From Methanosphaera sp. (lineage in GTDB: Archaea; Methanobacteriota; Methanobacteria; Methanobacteriales; Methanobacteriaceae): a DNA stretch of 64,000 nt. A program made the translations under genes and the position numbers. The stretch covers positions 186,001-250,000 of the forward strand of contig NZ_JALEKL010000009.1 in assembly GCF_022768985.1 (NCBI RefSeq). Direction: 5' to 3'. Positions 49,243 through 58,590 of this stretch are shown here, piece after piece. Under the pieces are notes generated by a model that was not told where the DNA came from, did no database searches, and saw nothing but the letters and a program-made list of their open reading frames with translations. Numbering within the stretch: the first letter of the stretch is position 1; each line of letters begins with the position of its first letter.

Positions 49243-50538
49243 CTATACAAACATTACTGTTTCTTGTTTTTCTTGTTGTTTTGATGTTTTATTCATAATT
49301 TTTTCTACAGCTTCATTGAAGTCGTCAACTGAAATTTTACTTCTTTCTTCACGAATTGCAAACATACCAGCTTCTGTACAGATAGCTTTAAGATCTGCAC
49401 CAGATGCACCTTTTGCTTTAAGTGCAATTTCTTTTAAGTTAACATTTGCTTCAAGTGACATATTTTTTGTGTGTATTTTAAGAATTTCAACTTTACCTTC
49501 ATCATCAGGTACAGGAACTTCTATGATACGATCAAATCTTCCTGGTCTTAGAAGTGCAGGGTCAAGTATGTCAGGTCTGTTTGTTGCTGCAATAATTCCA
49601 ATGTTTCCTCGTGATTCAAATCCATCCATTTCAGCAAGAAGTTGCATTAATGTTCTTTGAACTTCACGATCTCCACTTGTGGAGCTTTGTAATCTTTTAC
49701 CTGCAATAGCATCAATTTCATCAATAAATATGATTGAAGGTGCTTTTTCTTTTGCAAGTTGGAATACTTCACGTACAAGACGTGATCCTTCACCTATGTA
49801 TTTTTTAACAAATTCTGATGCTACAATTTTAATAAATGTTGCATTTGTTTCTTTTGCAACTGCTTTTGCAAGAAGTGTTTTACCAGTTCCTGGAGGTCCA
49901 TAGAACAGTACTCCTTTAGGTGGGGTAATACCAACATCTTTGAATATTTCAGGGTTTTTAAGTGGTAATTCTACAGTTTCAATTGTTTCTTTTACTTGTT
50001 CTGATAATCCACCAATACTATCATAGCTAATGTCAGGTTTTTCATCAACTTCCATTCCAGCTACATTTGGATCTTTTTCTGATGATATTACATCAACAAT
50101 TGCAAAGGTTTGTTGATTTAATGCTACTCTTGCATCAATTTCCATTTTCTTTGCATCCTTATCTGAGTATCTTATAAGGAATGATGGTCCTGTTGAGCTT
50201 TTTACTACGGCTTCATTATTACCAAGTATTTCTGTAACTGTTGCAATTACAAGTGGAGGTGCTCTATATCTACTAATTTCATTTTTTAGAGATTTTACTT
50301 CACGATCTAATCTTAGGTTTTCATTTTCTAGTAATACTTTGTCTTTTTCTAGTTTTCTGATTTCCCAGGTTAGATTTCTTTCCATTACATCGAATTTCTT
50401 CTGCATATCTGATAATTCACTGTCTTGTTGTGGCATCTCATCTATGAGAAAATCTTCATCTAGAATGCTAGGTTCTTTTGGTTCTTCATTAATGAGATTT
50501 TCTATTGTTTTATCTGTGTTAAATTCATTTTCATCCAT
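49243..50538 (-). CDS. pan: Proteasome-activating nucleotidase PAN
   Basis: 431 aa. The hexameric AAA+ unfoldase that feeds the archaeal 20S proteasome. An N-terminal coiled coil (about 43-93), an OB-like domain (about 95-165), Walker A GPPGTGKT (about 213-220), Walker B IIFIDEID (about 272-279) and the arginine-finger region RPGRFDR are in order. The last three residues, Met-Phe-Val, fit the gate-opening HbYX motif but with Phe in the Tyr place. ATG start with AGGAGG just upstream. Single gene, with the sRNA downstream. Confidence 0.95.
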   Translation of the reverse strand: MDENEFNTDKTIENLINEEPKEPSILDEDFLIDEMPQQDSELSDMQKKFDVMERNLTWEIRKLEKDKVLLENENLRLDREVKSLKNEISRYRAPPLVIATVTEILGNNEAVVKSSTGPSFLIRYSDKDAKKMEIDARVALNQQTFAIVDVISSEKDPNVAGMEVDEKPDISYDSIGGLSEQVKETIETVELPLKNPEIFKDVGITPPKGVLFYGPPGTGKTLLAKAVAKETNATFIKIVASEFVKKYIGEGSRLVREVFQLAKEKAPSIIFIDEIDAIAGKRLQSSTSGDREVQRTLMQLLAEMDGFESRGNIGIIAATNRPDILDPALLRPGRFDRIIEVPVPDDEGKVEILKIHTKNMSLEANVNLKEIALKAKGASGADLKAICTEAGMFAIREERSKISVDDFNEAVEKIMNKTSKQQEKQETVMFV

Positions 50539-50804
50539 TTTTTATACCTCCTTTATTTATAATAATTATATAAAAAAAACTTAATTTTTTTAATTTATCT
50601 TTATTTTATATTTTTATTCAATTTCATTCTATTACTACATATAAAGTTTTAACTTTTTTTATTATATAAATTATTTGTTTTATACTTCGTTATATCTTAA
50701 TAAATACGATATATTAAAACATAAATAGAGATAAAAATATAATTATAAAACATTAAAACTAAAAAATACAATTTAATTAGAAAAATTTTATTAAGTGAAT
50801 AAAA

Positions 50805-51296
50805 ATGAACTGTGAAATATGTGGAACAGAAATTAAAGGACAACCTTATAAAACAAAAATTGACAACTCATTAATGATAACATGTAAAGAATGTTCAAGT
50901 TATGGTAAAGTACAACAAGCACCACAAAATCCTAGAAACAGAAACAACAAAAAAGGATCAAACAACAGAAGATCACAACAGAAAAGATCATACTCAAGAC
51001 CATCAAAACCAGAATATGAACTTGTAGATGACTATGCAAAAATTGTAAGACAAGCAAGAGAGAAAAAACATCTCACACAAAAACAGCTTGGAGAAAAACT
51101 CTATGAAAGAGAATCAGTAATTGCACACATTGAATCATCCAAGATGGTACCAGAAACAAAGCTTGCTAAAAAACTTGAAAAAATACTTAACATAAAAATT
51201 ATTGAAAAAGTAGAAGATGCAGAACAACAAATGAAAGATGCATTTAAATTCAGAGAAGCAACAATTGGTGACATTGCTAAAATTACAAGAAAATAA
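50805..51296 (+). CDS. MBF1-like multiprotein bridging factor (zinc ribbon + HTH)
   Basis: 163 aa. The archaeal MBF1 form: an N-terminal zinc ribbon (CEICG at 3-7 and CKEC at about 27-30), a basic Asn/Arg-rich linker (about 42-68) and a Cro-like helix-turn-helix (about 80-135, RQAREKKHLTQKQLGEKLYE-type). The eukaryotic relative bridges TBP and activators; archaeal MBF1 is linked to translation and ribosome binding. ATG start, weak upstream site AAGTGAAT. Single gene. Confidence 0.88.
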   Translation: MNCEICGTEIKGQPYKTKIDNSLMITCKECSSYGKVQQAPQNPRNRNNKKGSNNRRSQQKRSYSRPSKPEYELVDDYAKIVRQAREKKHLTQKQLGEKLYERESVIAHIESSKMVPETKLAKKLEKILNIKIIEKVEDAEQQMKDAFKFREATIGDIAKITRK

Positions 51297-51315
51297 GTTT
51301 TAAAAAAAGGATTAT

Positions 51316-51345
51316 ATAGGAAGTAAAAATTACTTTATTTCCTAT
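51316..51345. terminator. Convergent hairpin between MBF1 and DUF356 genes
   Basis: ATAGGAA (51316-51322) pairs with TTCCTAT (51339-51345); inside it GTAA/TTAC can extend the stem. It fills the 50-bp gap between two convergent stops, with T-rich sequence on both sides. Confidence 0.5.
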
Positions 51346-51346
51346 T

Positions 51347-51742
51347 TTAATTTTTATCTTCATCTTTAGATTCATCATCAGATTTTGATGATTTTCTTTT
51401 AGATGAATAATAACCATCAAATATTCTAGATTTATTATACTCTTTTTTAATATCACTATATTCAGGATATTCCTCACTAATAACAATTAGATGTGCTGGA
51501 GGATGTATCTTTCTGAGATTCATGATACTTTGTGTTGTTGATTCTTTAACTTTTACAACAACAGCCTGTTTTATATCGCCTCTTGGCTCTTTTTTAAGTA
51601 TTGCTTTTGTAACTTCATGTGCTTTTTTAGTATTAATAGACTTAGGTTTTCCAACTATTGTAAGTTTTGCATGTCTTTCAATATCTGCAAGACTATTTAA
51701 TGCTTTTTTCTTATTTGCTGCTCGAACTAGTATAAATGCCAT
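51347..51742 (-). CDS. DUF356 family protein
   Basis: 131 aa, function unknown. AFILVRAANKKKALNSLADIERHAKLTIVGKP at the N-terminus and NLRKIHPPAHLIVISEEYPEY match the methanogen DUF356 family. The last 25 residues are a charged Lys/Ser/Asp tail (YYSSKRKSSKSDDESKDEDKN) that looks disordered. ATG start, with the ribosome site GGAGC about 10 nt upstream. It faces MBF1 across a shared hairpin. Confidence 0.7.
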   Translation of the reverse strand: MAFILVRAANKKKALNSLADIERHAKLTIVGKPKSINTKKAHEVTKAILKKEPRGDIKQAVVVKVKESTTQSIMNLRKIHPPAHLIVISEEYPEYSDIKKEYNKSRIFDGYYSSKRKSSKSDDESKDEDKN

Positions 51743-51883
51743 AATTAATCTTTAGCTCCTTAAAATTAAAAAAAATTGCTCCTAATTTTTTTTGAATATA
51801 TTTTAATTAAAAAAAATTTTTATTATAAAATTTCATTAAAAAAAAGTTAATAAAAAAAAAAGATGATAAAAAGATAATTTTAT

Positions 51884-53146
51884 TTATCGTCTTTTAAAGT
51901 ATGATTTTATTAAAGTGCTTCTAAATACTGCAAGAAGTATTAATAAAACACCAATTACAGTTTGAACATTACCAAGTAAATCAAATATAGATGAACTTAT
52001 AGGTAATTTCCATACTGGTGCACTTCTACCATTTGATGCTGCTGTATAATATACACCAACAGCTTTAATATTTTCTTTTACATTTATATCTGATGCATCA
52101 ACGTATTCAACACCAACAATTGTACCAGAATTAATAGCACTGTTAATTGATTTTGCAATTTTTACAGGGTCATATCCATTCTTTTTAACTGATGATGTAA
52201 CAACACTACTTGTTGCCTCACCAATACCTTTTTTATCACAACCATATGATGATACAGTTGGATTATCATTAGATACTGTTATTGCATTTCCTAGTGTTTC
52301 ATATGCATAGACTGTTTTTAATGGTGATCCATCAATTGGTGATACTTCATAGTTTTCAGCTTCAGGATAACCTACACTCCAACCATTTTCACTTACTTTT
52401 GCATATGGATCACTCATATTGTATCCATAAGTGTTAAGTTGTTGTGGTGTAAACATGTCACCTGTTGTAACACCTGATATTAGGTTTATTGCACCACCAC
52501 CGTGTTTTTCACCAGAGTCTCTTGCAACTTCTCCAAATGCTTGTGCAACGATTTCAGTTGCAGGATATCCATCTCTTATCATTTTTCCAATGTTCATAGC
52601 TGTTTGTAATCTTACAGTTTGTGCAGTACCTGCTTGAGGGTTTCCTTCAGAGTTACGAAGGTGTATAATAGCTCCTTTTGTACCTGCTGGTACTGATGCT
52701 ATTCCACCACTTGCAGCTTTTACAGAAACTGTACTGTTATTATCTACAGTAACTACATATACATCAAAATCCCCACCTACAGCAATACCCTGTGTAGGAT
52801 TTACAGCCATTAGACGAATACCTGAATATGATGAAGCTACACTAACAACTTCCTGTGGACTTCCACCTTTTTGTAGCTGTGTTAAAGCATTAATAATTGC
52901 TGTTACACGAACATCAGAGGTACCTTCACCCCCTGATAGTAGAGCCATTTTATGTTCTTGTGAAAATATAAAAGTTGACTGGAACATGTTAGGTGCAAAT
53001 GACTGACTTCCAGCAGCACAACCATTAGGATCCTTACCTGTTGGATCTGTTATAACTGCCACGTTCATTGTTGCTGATGCAGTAGTTGAAAAAGCAATAA
53101 CAACTAGTAAGAATAATGCTATCTTTGTTATATTAGATTTTCTCAT
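51884..53146 (-). CDS. Secreted or membrane-anchored conserved protein (signal peptide and C-terminal helix)
   Basis: 420 aa, not identified. N-terminal signal peptide (about 1-25, LFLLVVIAFSTTASA then TMNVAV) and one C-terminal membrane helix (about 388-410, LLGNVQTVIGVLLILLAVF) followed by the basic tail STLIKSYFKRR. The outside domain has VAVITDPTGKDPNGCAAGS and two glycine-rich stretches (GGDFDVYVVTVDN, GGGAINLISGVTTGD). I recall similar proteins only in related methanogens. It lies 21 nt after the single-helix gene 53168 on the same strand, and next to the pseudomurein genes, so a wall-related role is possible but unproven. Confidence 0.5.
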   Translation of the reverse strand: MRKSNITKIALFLLVVIAFSTTASATMNVAVITDPTGKDPNGCAAGSQSFAPNMFQSTFIFSQEHKMALLSGGEGTSDVRVTAIINALTQLQKGGSPQEVVSVASSYSGIRLMAVNPTQGIAVGGDFDVYVVTVDNNSTVSVKAASGGIASVPAGTKGAIIHLRNSEGNPQAGTAQTVRLQTAMNIGKMIRDGYPATEIVAQAFGEVARDSGEKHGGGAINLISGVTTGDMFTPQQLNTYGYNMSDPYAKVSENGWSVGYPEAENYEVSPIDGSPLKTVYAYETLGNAITVSNDNPTVSSYGCDKKGIGEATSSVVTSSVKKNGYDPVKIAKSINSAINSGTIVGVEYVDASDINVKENIKAVGVYYTAASNGRSAPVWKLPISSSIFDLLGNVQTVIGVLLILLAVFRSTLIKSYFKRR

Positions 53147-53167
53147 TGTTATTTCTCCCTTATTAAT

Positions 53168-53647
53168 TTATACTCCTGCTTTTGTAGAATTTGTTGAATT
53201 TGTTGAATTTTTAGGTATACTTGACATATTTTTTTGTAATACTGAGAAGTCCTCAACAACTGTAACTACAACATTTCCTGTTTTTGTATCAACTTGAACA
53301 TCCACAGCATTAATAGGTGCTATAGAAGTACCTGGTATAGTTGATTTTTTAACCATCTCTGCCGCGTTTTGTTGGGCATCAGATAAAAGCAGCTGCCTTT
53401 GTGATGTTATAAGAGTATTACCATTAATAGTACTGTTTGATCTGAAACCTGCAGCTTCCACATTTGCCTTAATTGTACTTGTTGGAATAATATCGTTACC
53501 TTTTACCATAATTCCTGCAATAGGAACATCATCTCCTGTACTTTCAGATGAAGCAAAAGCAACATATGTCATAAGTCTTCCAGATAAAATTAAGATAAAT
53601 GCTAAAATTAAGATAACAAGTGTATCTCTTCTAACTTTTATATACAA
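53168..53647 (-). CDS. Single-helix membrane protein with NST-repeat tail
   Basis: 159 aa from TTG 53647; an in-frame GTG at 53656 overlaps GAGGTG, the ribosome site, and is rejected. One transmembrane helix (about 10-32), then an outside domain with IAGIMVKGNDIIPTSTIKANVEAAGF, which looks a little like a POTRA strand-helix unit, and a VDVQVDTKTGNVVVTVVEDF segment. The C-terminus repeats Asn-Ser-Thr three times (a 12-bp DNA triplet repeat at 53182-53208), giving N-glycosylation sites. It forms a two-gene run with 51884. Function unknown. Confidence 0.5.
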   Translation of the reverse strand: MYIKVRRDTLVILILAFILILSGRLMTYVAFASSESTGDDVPIAGIMVKGNDIIPTSTIKANVEAAGFRSNSTINGNTLITSQRQLLLSDAQQNAAEMVKKSTIPGTSIAPINAVDVQVDTKTGNVVVTVVEDFSVLQKNMSSIPKNSTNSTNSTKAGV

Positions 53648-53854
53648 AAATTTCACCTCTAATTATAAAAGATTATATATTTTTTCTCACTCTTTTTTGG
53701 AATATACAAAAAATAAAATAGAAAAAAATTAATCTTAGAAAAAAAATGTTGTAATGTATATATTTACAACTTTTTTATACAATATATCTAGTTATATTTT
53801 TAATATTAATAGTATTTAATTATATCAAAAAAATAGAAAAGAAACTAGAAAAAT

Positions 53855-55417
53855 CTAGTTATTATTAATGGAGTTTATTTTATCAGATATTACATCCTCA
53901 TACTTAAATGCTGCTTCACCTGTACATATTATAAGATCACAGTCAATGTCTAATGCACGCATAAATCCAACAATTACCTGGTGTTGTGATGCTCCTGTTG
54001 TACCTTCTTTTTGGAAGTTTGACATTTCATCAGGAAGTATGATTTTACCCTCACCAATTCCATTTTTAAGTGCTTCTTTTGCACAAAGATATGAATTATA
54101 TGATGCAGGAACTATGAAATCAGCATATTCTAGTGCATTTTCAAGTATTTCATGATCTCCTTCCATACCAGATTCAGATTCTGTTGTAATTACATTAACT
54201 ACACAACCATAACTATTTTTAACCTCTGATAGTACTGTTGAAATACCAGCAGGATTATGTGCATAGTCAATCATAATATCTTTACCATCAACAACTCCAA
54301 GTTTTTGCATACGTCCAGCAACACCACCAAAGGATGCAACAGCATCAGCAATTACCTCATAGTTAAGATCAAGCACTTCAATTGCTGCAATTATTGCACC
54401 TGTTGCATTGTAGATGTTATGAAGTCCACTAATTGATAGACTAAATTCTAGTTTTTCACCACTAGGTGTAAGAAGTGTAAACTTATTATGTTCATCATTT
54501 ATATCACATGCTACATAGTCTGGTTTTTCATATTTAATACCACAACTACATTCATATCTTCCACTACCTGATATAAATTCATCAACTTCAACATCACATC
54601 CACAGAAGCATTGCTTGGTTGATTTAGATGAAGTTTCATAATCTACTCCAAATGTTATTAGATTTCCCTGATAGTTGAGTTTATTAATTAATGATTTTAT
54701 TGTTGGATCATCACTATTTACAATAAGTGTTTTATCATCAAGAAGTCTTATAAGCTCTCCTTTTACCATTGCATAGTCGAGAAATGTTGAATCTTCTGCT
54801 ATATGATCGGGTGTAATATTTGTTATTATTCCAACATCAGGATCACATGGTTTTGCAAGATTATAAAGACTATCTTTAACTCCAAATGTTCCTGTTTCAA
54901 GAATATTTAAATCTCCTGCAAGTCTTGATTGTAGTGCTGGAATATCATTTGTATTTCCCTGCATATCTTTAAGATTATGCTCACATGGCTTCATATCTGC
55001 TGCATATGCAATATGTTTTAGTAGATTTGTTGTTGTTGACTTTCCATTTGTACCTGTTATACATATTACAGGATGTTTTGGCTCAAACATTTCAAATATA
55101 TCATTTGGTGTTAAAACTGGAATATTATGTTTTTTTACTTTCTGATATATCATTGATTTAGACTCAATAAGTGCCATTGGAAGTACCATATAGTCACTTT
55201 CTGTGAAAAATGTCTGTGGTATTTTTCCATAGTAAACTTTCATGTCAGGATAATCAGCAAGTGCTCCTTTAAAACGACAATCCTCTTCATTTACCATGTC
55301 ATTTGCCTGTACTTTAAAGCCATGATCCATGAGAACACGACTTATCAAGTTACCATTTATTCCACATACACCTATAACACCAAATGTTGCATCTTTGTCA
55401 ATATCATCAATCTGCAT
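53855..55417 (-). CDS. Mur-ligase-family protein of pseudomurein synthesis, with cysteine cluster
   Basis: 520 aa. An ATP-dependent amide ligase of the Mur superfamily: Rossmann-like N-domain, GTNGKSTTTNLL (about 122-133), the ITNITPDHIAED metal region (about 198-208) and a MurC-like C-domain (GGVAGRMQKLG, DYAHNPAG). A Cys insert at residues 270-292 (C270, C272, C274, C290, C292) suggests a zinc ribbon like that of MurT. It overlaps the end of the next ligase by 11 nt, so they are coupled. Probable role: adding or joining residues of the pseudomurein peptide on a UDP or lipid carrier; the exact substrate is not known. Confidence 0.75.
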   Translation of the reverse strand: MQIDDIDKDATFGVIGVCGINGNLISRVLMDHGFKVQANDMVNEEDCRFKGALADYPDMKVYYGKIPQTFFTESDYMVLPMALIESKSMIYQKVKKHNIPVLTPNDIFEMFEPKHPVICITGTNGKSTTTNLLKHIAYAADMKPCEHNLKDMQGNTNDIPALQSRLAGDLNILETGTFGVKDSLYNLAKPCDPDVGIITNITPDHIAEDSTFLDYAMVKGELIRLLDDKTLIVNSDDPTIKSLINKLNYQGNLITFGVDYETSSKSTKQCFCGCDVEVDEFISGSGRYECSCGIKYEKPDYVACDINDEHNKFTLLTPSGEKLEFSLSISGLHNIYNATGAIIAAIEVLDLNYEVIADAVASFGGVAGRMQKLGVVDGKDIMIDYAHNPAGISTVLSEVKNSYGCVVNVITTESESGMEGDHEILENALEYADFIVPASYNSYLCAKEALKNGIGEGKIILPDEMSNFQKEGTTGASQHQVIVGFMRALDIDCDLIICTGEAAFKYEDVISDKINSINNN

Positions 55418-56837
55418 ATCTTTTACTTCCTATTTCTAAACCTTTTATCATTCTTTCTTTTGCAAGTTCATATGAATTTGATGCATCAGGACCAAGGTGT
55501 ACAATTATATCACCAGGTTTTGCATATTTCATTGCAAGTTCTGCTGCCTCATCAAGTGTACATACAGCAATTTTAAGTACATCATCATTTTCTATTGCGC
55601 CAAGAAGTTCTAATGCTGCATCCATGTTAAGTGTATTTGTTACCTCAACATATCCTGATGCTATTACAATATTTGCATAATCTCCAATTACACGTCCACT
55701 TTCCTTTTTATCACGTACTGTTGTTGAATCAACATTATCATATAATATTATTAGATTTTCATCTTTTATTGCTTCAAGTGCTTGACGTACACTTTGATCT
55801 CCATATGATGCATCATAGTATGCATCTACACCATTATATTTTCCAATATATTCCATACGTCCTCCAACACCTGTGAAGTTTGCAATACCCTTTTTAATAT
55901 CATCAAGACTTACACCATATGTCATAGCAGTTGCAATTGCTGCTGTTAAATTTTCATATGTATAATGTGCTATTGTATCAATATCTATTATATCATCACT
56001 ACCATTTTCTGATAGTTTTATATGATATTTTCCATCATCATCAACTAATCCTTCATATAATGGAGCATATTTTTCAAGATCAAGTTCTTCATTATCCTGG
56101 AAATTAAAGTAGATTGTATCATCACGTTTATATGTCATAATATCTCCACACTGGGAGTTTGCAACAAGAGTTTTTGAAGCATCAAGCATACATGCTTTTC
56201 TATCCACATATTTCTGGAATGATCCACCAAATTCACATAAATGTTCTGGACGTAGATTTGTAATTACTCCAATGTCAAGATCTAATTCTCCAAGAAGTCC
56301 TAATGTTCCATGTGGAAGTTCAACTATTGCAACATCAGCACCTTTTGGTTCTCCACGTATTATATCATCTACTACTGCTTCACTTACAAGATTCCATTTC
56401 ATTGATGAACACTGATAAAGGTTGTATCCTGCAGCTTTAAAGATATGTGTTAGCATATCTGTTGTTGTTGTTTTACCAAATGATCCTGTTATTCCAATTT
56501 TAGGCATTGGAAGTTCTTCATTTACAATATCACTTATTGTTTTTCTTGTAACAATTTCCTTTTTCTGATCTAGTACTTGTTGATATATTGGTGCTGTTTC
56601 TGGTATTGTTGGTGCTAGAAATACAGCATCAAATTCATCAATACAAGGCTGTTTTACTCCTAGTTGTAGTTTAACTCCCTCATCTTCTAGTAGTTTAAGT
56701 CTTCCTTGTCTTCTTGTTGTAAATTCATCAAATTTTTTAGCATCAGATATTGTTACATCAACACCCCTGTAATTTAATAATCTTGCAACTGGACGTCCAG
56801 CATTTCCTGCACCTACAACTAAACATGATTTAAACAT
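55407..56837 (-). CDS. Mur-ligase-family protein (MurC/MurD-like) of pseudomurein synthesis
   Basis: 476 aa. An N-terminal Rossmann domain (LVVGAGNAGRPVARLLNYRGV, about 6-26) as in MurC/MurD, then the ATP loop GITGSFGKTTTTDML (about 114-128; Ser-Phe replaces the usual Thr-Asn of GTNGKT), ITNLRPEHLCEFG and GGRMEYIGKYNG. It is the first gene of a two-ligase unit with 53855. An ATG start follows AGGAGTG by 11 nt. It acts in the pseudomurein peptide pathway by context; the amino acid is not identifiable from sequence. Confidence 0.75.
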   Translation of the reverse strand: MFKSCLVVGAGNAGRPVARLLNYRGVDVTISDAKKFDEFTTRRQGRLKLLEDEGVKLQLGVKQPCIDEFDAVFLAPTIPETAPIYQQVLDQKKEIVTRKTISDIVNEELPMPKIGITGSFGKTTTTDMLTHIFKAAGYNLYQCSSMKWNLVSEAVVDDIIRGEPKGADVAIVELPHGTLGLLGELDLDIGVITNLRPEHLCEFGGSFQKYVDRKACMLDASKTLVANSQCGDIMTYKRDDTIYFNFQDNEELDLEKYAPLYEGLVDDDGKYHIKLSENGSDDIIDIDTIAHYTYENLTAAIATAMTYGVSLDDIKKGIANFTGVGGRMEYIGKYNGVDAYYDASYGDQSVRQALEAIKDENLIILYDNVDSTTVRDKKESGRVIGDYANIVIASGYVEVTNTLNMDAALELLGAIENDDVLKIAVCTLDEAAELAMKYAKPGDIIVHLGPDASNSYELAKERMIKGLEIGSKRYAD

Positions 56838-57069
56838 TATGATAAAACACTCCTGTATTATTTTTTTTTATTATATAATTTTTCTTTAATGTTAAATGGT
56901 GATAAAAAAATAAAAATTATTAATTTTTTATTCTACTAATTTATTATTTCTATAAACTATATGATAAATTATTTTTTAATTAAATATACTCAAAAATTGT
57001 ATAAATTTAAAAGAAATTTCTAAAAAAAGTAAGAAAGAAAATTTTTTCTATTTGGTGGTTAGGATTTTA

Positions 57070-58545
57070 TTATTCTATTATGTCATGTTTTTTAAGTATT
57101 CCTGCTGCTGGATCCATTCCTTGTGCTCCAAGAAGAAGTATTACATCATCATCTTCTGCAAGAGAATATGCTTTAAGTAAGCTTTCTTCAAGTGTTTCAA
57201 TATGTGTATATTTGATATTTTCACTCTTTAGTGTATCTTCAAATACTTCAAGTTCTGAATCACAAACCCAGTTTAGATGATCTACAACATCAATACTTGA
57301 TGTAATAAAGAGAGTATAATTATCTTTATCTTTAAGAACTTCTGCTAATGCTTCGGCTATTTCATGGTTTATATCATCGCCACGACTTCCACGTATTGCA
57401 TCAACTACAAATACATTACATCCTAGATCATAACCATTTTCTATTGTAAGTTTTATTCCTGATGGATTATGTGCAAAATCATCAATAATTACAGGATCAT
57501 CTCGTAGTTTTATGAAACGTCTTGCAAGTGGTTTATAGTTTTTTAGTGATTTTATAACACCATCTTGTGGAAGATCATAATATATACATACACAGATTGC
57601 TGCCATTATATCTTGTATAAAATGCATTGATGTAAATGGAAGATCTTCATATTTAATATATAGTTCATCTTCTACATAGATTCCAACATTCTTTTTGTAA
57701 CTTACAGCTAGAATATCATCGTTATCTTGATAGTTTCCAAAATACATTACATGTACATTGCTATTTTCTTGAACTATTGAATTCATAGGACGTATATTTT
57801 CATCATCATAATTAAGAATAAGTAATGATTCTTTATCATCATAATCTATTGCTCTTGCTGCTCCTGATATTTCATCAAGAAGATGATCAAATGAACGAAG
57901 TAAGTTTATATGATCCATTGAAGCATTTGTTATGATACTTACATCACTCATCATAGCTGAAATCATTTCATATGCATGATTTTCCATAATTCTATCGTCC
58001 CATCCTTGAACTTCTGATACTTCAAGTGAAACCACATCTATTTTTCCATTTTCTTGTGTGAACTCTGCAAGTTCTGATGCAACTTTAGGATCTATTAGTG
58101 TATTTCCCTCAGATTCAGCATCAGTATTTGTATAAGTATTATATCCTAAATCTGAAAAAATAGTATAAAGAAGATGGGTGGTGGTAGATTTACCATTAGT
58201 ACCAGTAATGGAAATCTTATAAGCATCTGAAGCATACATCCTTGAGGCACAGTTAAGTGCATATGCTGTTGCATATTCAATATAATCTGTAACAATTAAT
58301 GATATATCTAACTTTTGTGCTGTTTTTATTGTATCATCTTGTGGATCTTGTGTAATTATACATGATACTTTTCTATCTTTTGCAATTTCTACACCTTTAT
58401 CATTGATCCAGTGTCTTATTACAATATCATCCTCTTGTGCTTTATTTAAAAAAGTATATTTTCCTGATAATGTATGATCAGGACCATATAATTTACCTTT
58501 AATAATATCAGCTAATTTTGATGCTTTTATGCTTAATTTATCCAT
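57070..58545 (-). CDS. Mur-ligase-family protein (MurE-like) of pseudomurein synthesis
   Basis: 491 aa from ATG 58545; an in-frame GTG at 58557 lies within the ribosome site AAGGTGGAG and is rejected. The MurE-like layout has an N-domain with LADIIKGKLYGP, the ATP loop ITGTNGKSTTTHLL (about 111-124), an IITNASMDHINLL metal region and the late DDFAHNPSGI plus VVDAIRGSRGDD, with RGD-type residues of the MurE C-domain. It starts 46 nt after the MraY-like gene. In Methanothermobacter the matching gene sits in the same neighbourhood as I recall, so the pseudomurein role is well supported. Confidence 0.78.
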   Translation of the reverse strand: MDKLSIKASKLADIIKGKLYGPDHTLSGKYTFLNKAQEDDIVIRHWINDKGVEIAKDRKVSCIITQDPQDDTIKTAQKLDISLIVTDYIEYATAYALNCASRMYASDAYKISITGTNGKSTTTHLLYTIFSDLGYNTYTNTDAESEGNTLIDPKVASELAEFTQENGKIDVVSLEVSEVQGWDDRIMENHAYEMISAMMSDVSIITNASMDHINLLRSFDHLLDEISGAARAIDYDDKESLLILNYDDENIRPMNSIVQENSNVHVMYFGNYQDNDDILAVSYKKNVGIYVEDELYIKYEDLPFTSMHFIQDIMAAICVCIYYDLPQDGVIKSLKNYKPLARRFIKLRDDPVIIDDFAHNPSGIKLTIENGYDLGCNVFVVDAIRGSRGDDINHEIAEALAEVLKDKDNYTLFITSSIDVVDHLNWVCDSELEVFEDTLKSENIKYTHIETLEESLLKAYSLAEDDDVILLLGAQGMDPAAGILKKHDIIE

Positions 58546-58590
58546 TAATAACTCCACCTTTTTTATAAAATTTTTATTAGTTTATTAATA

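Noticed and set aside
53182-53208. 12-bp repeats considered as a regulatory repeat
   Set aside because: They encode three in-frame Asn-Ser-Thr units at the C-terminus of a membrane protein, which explains them.
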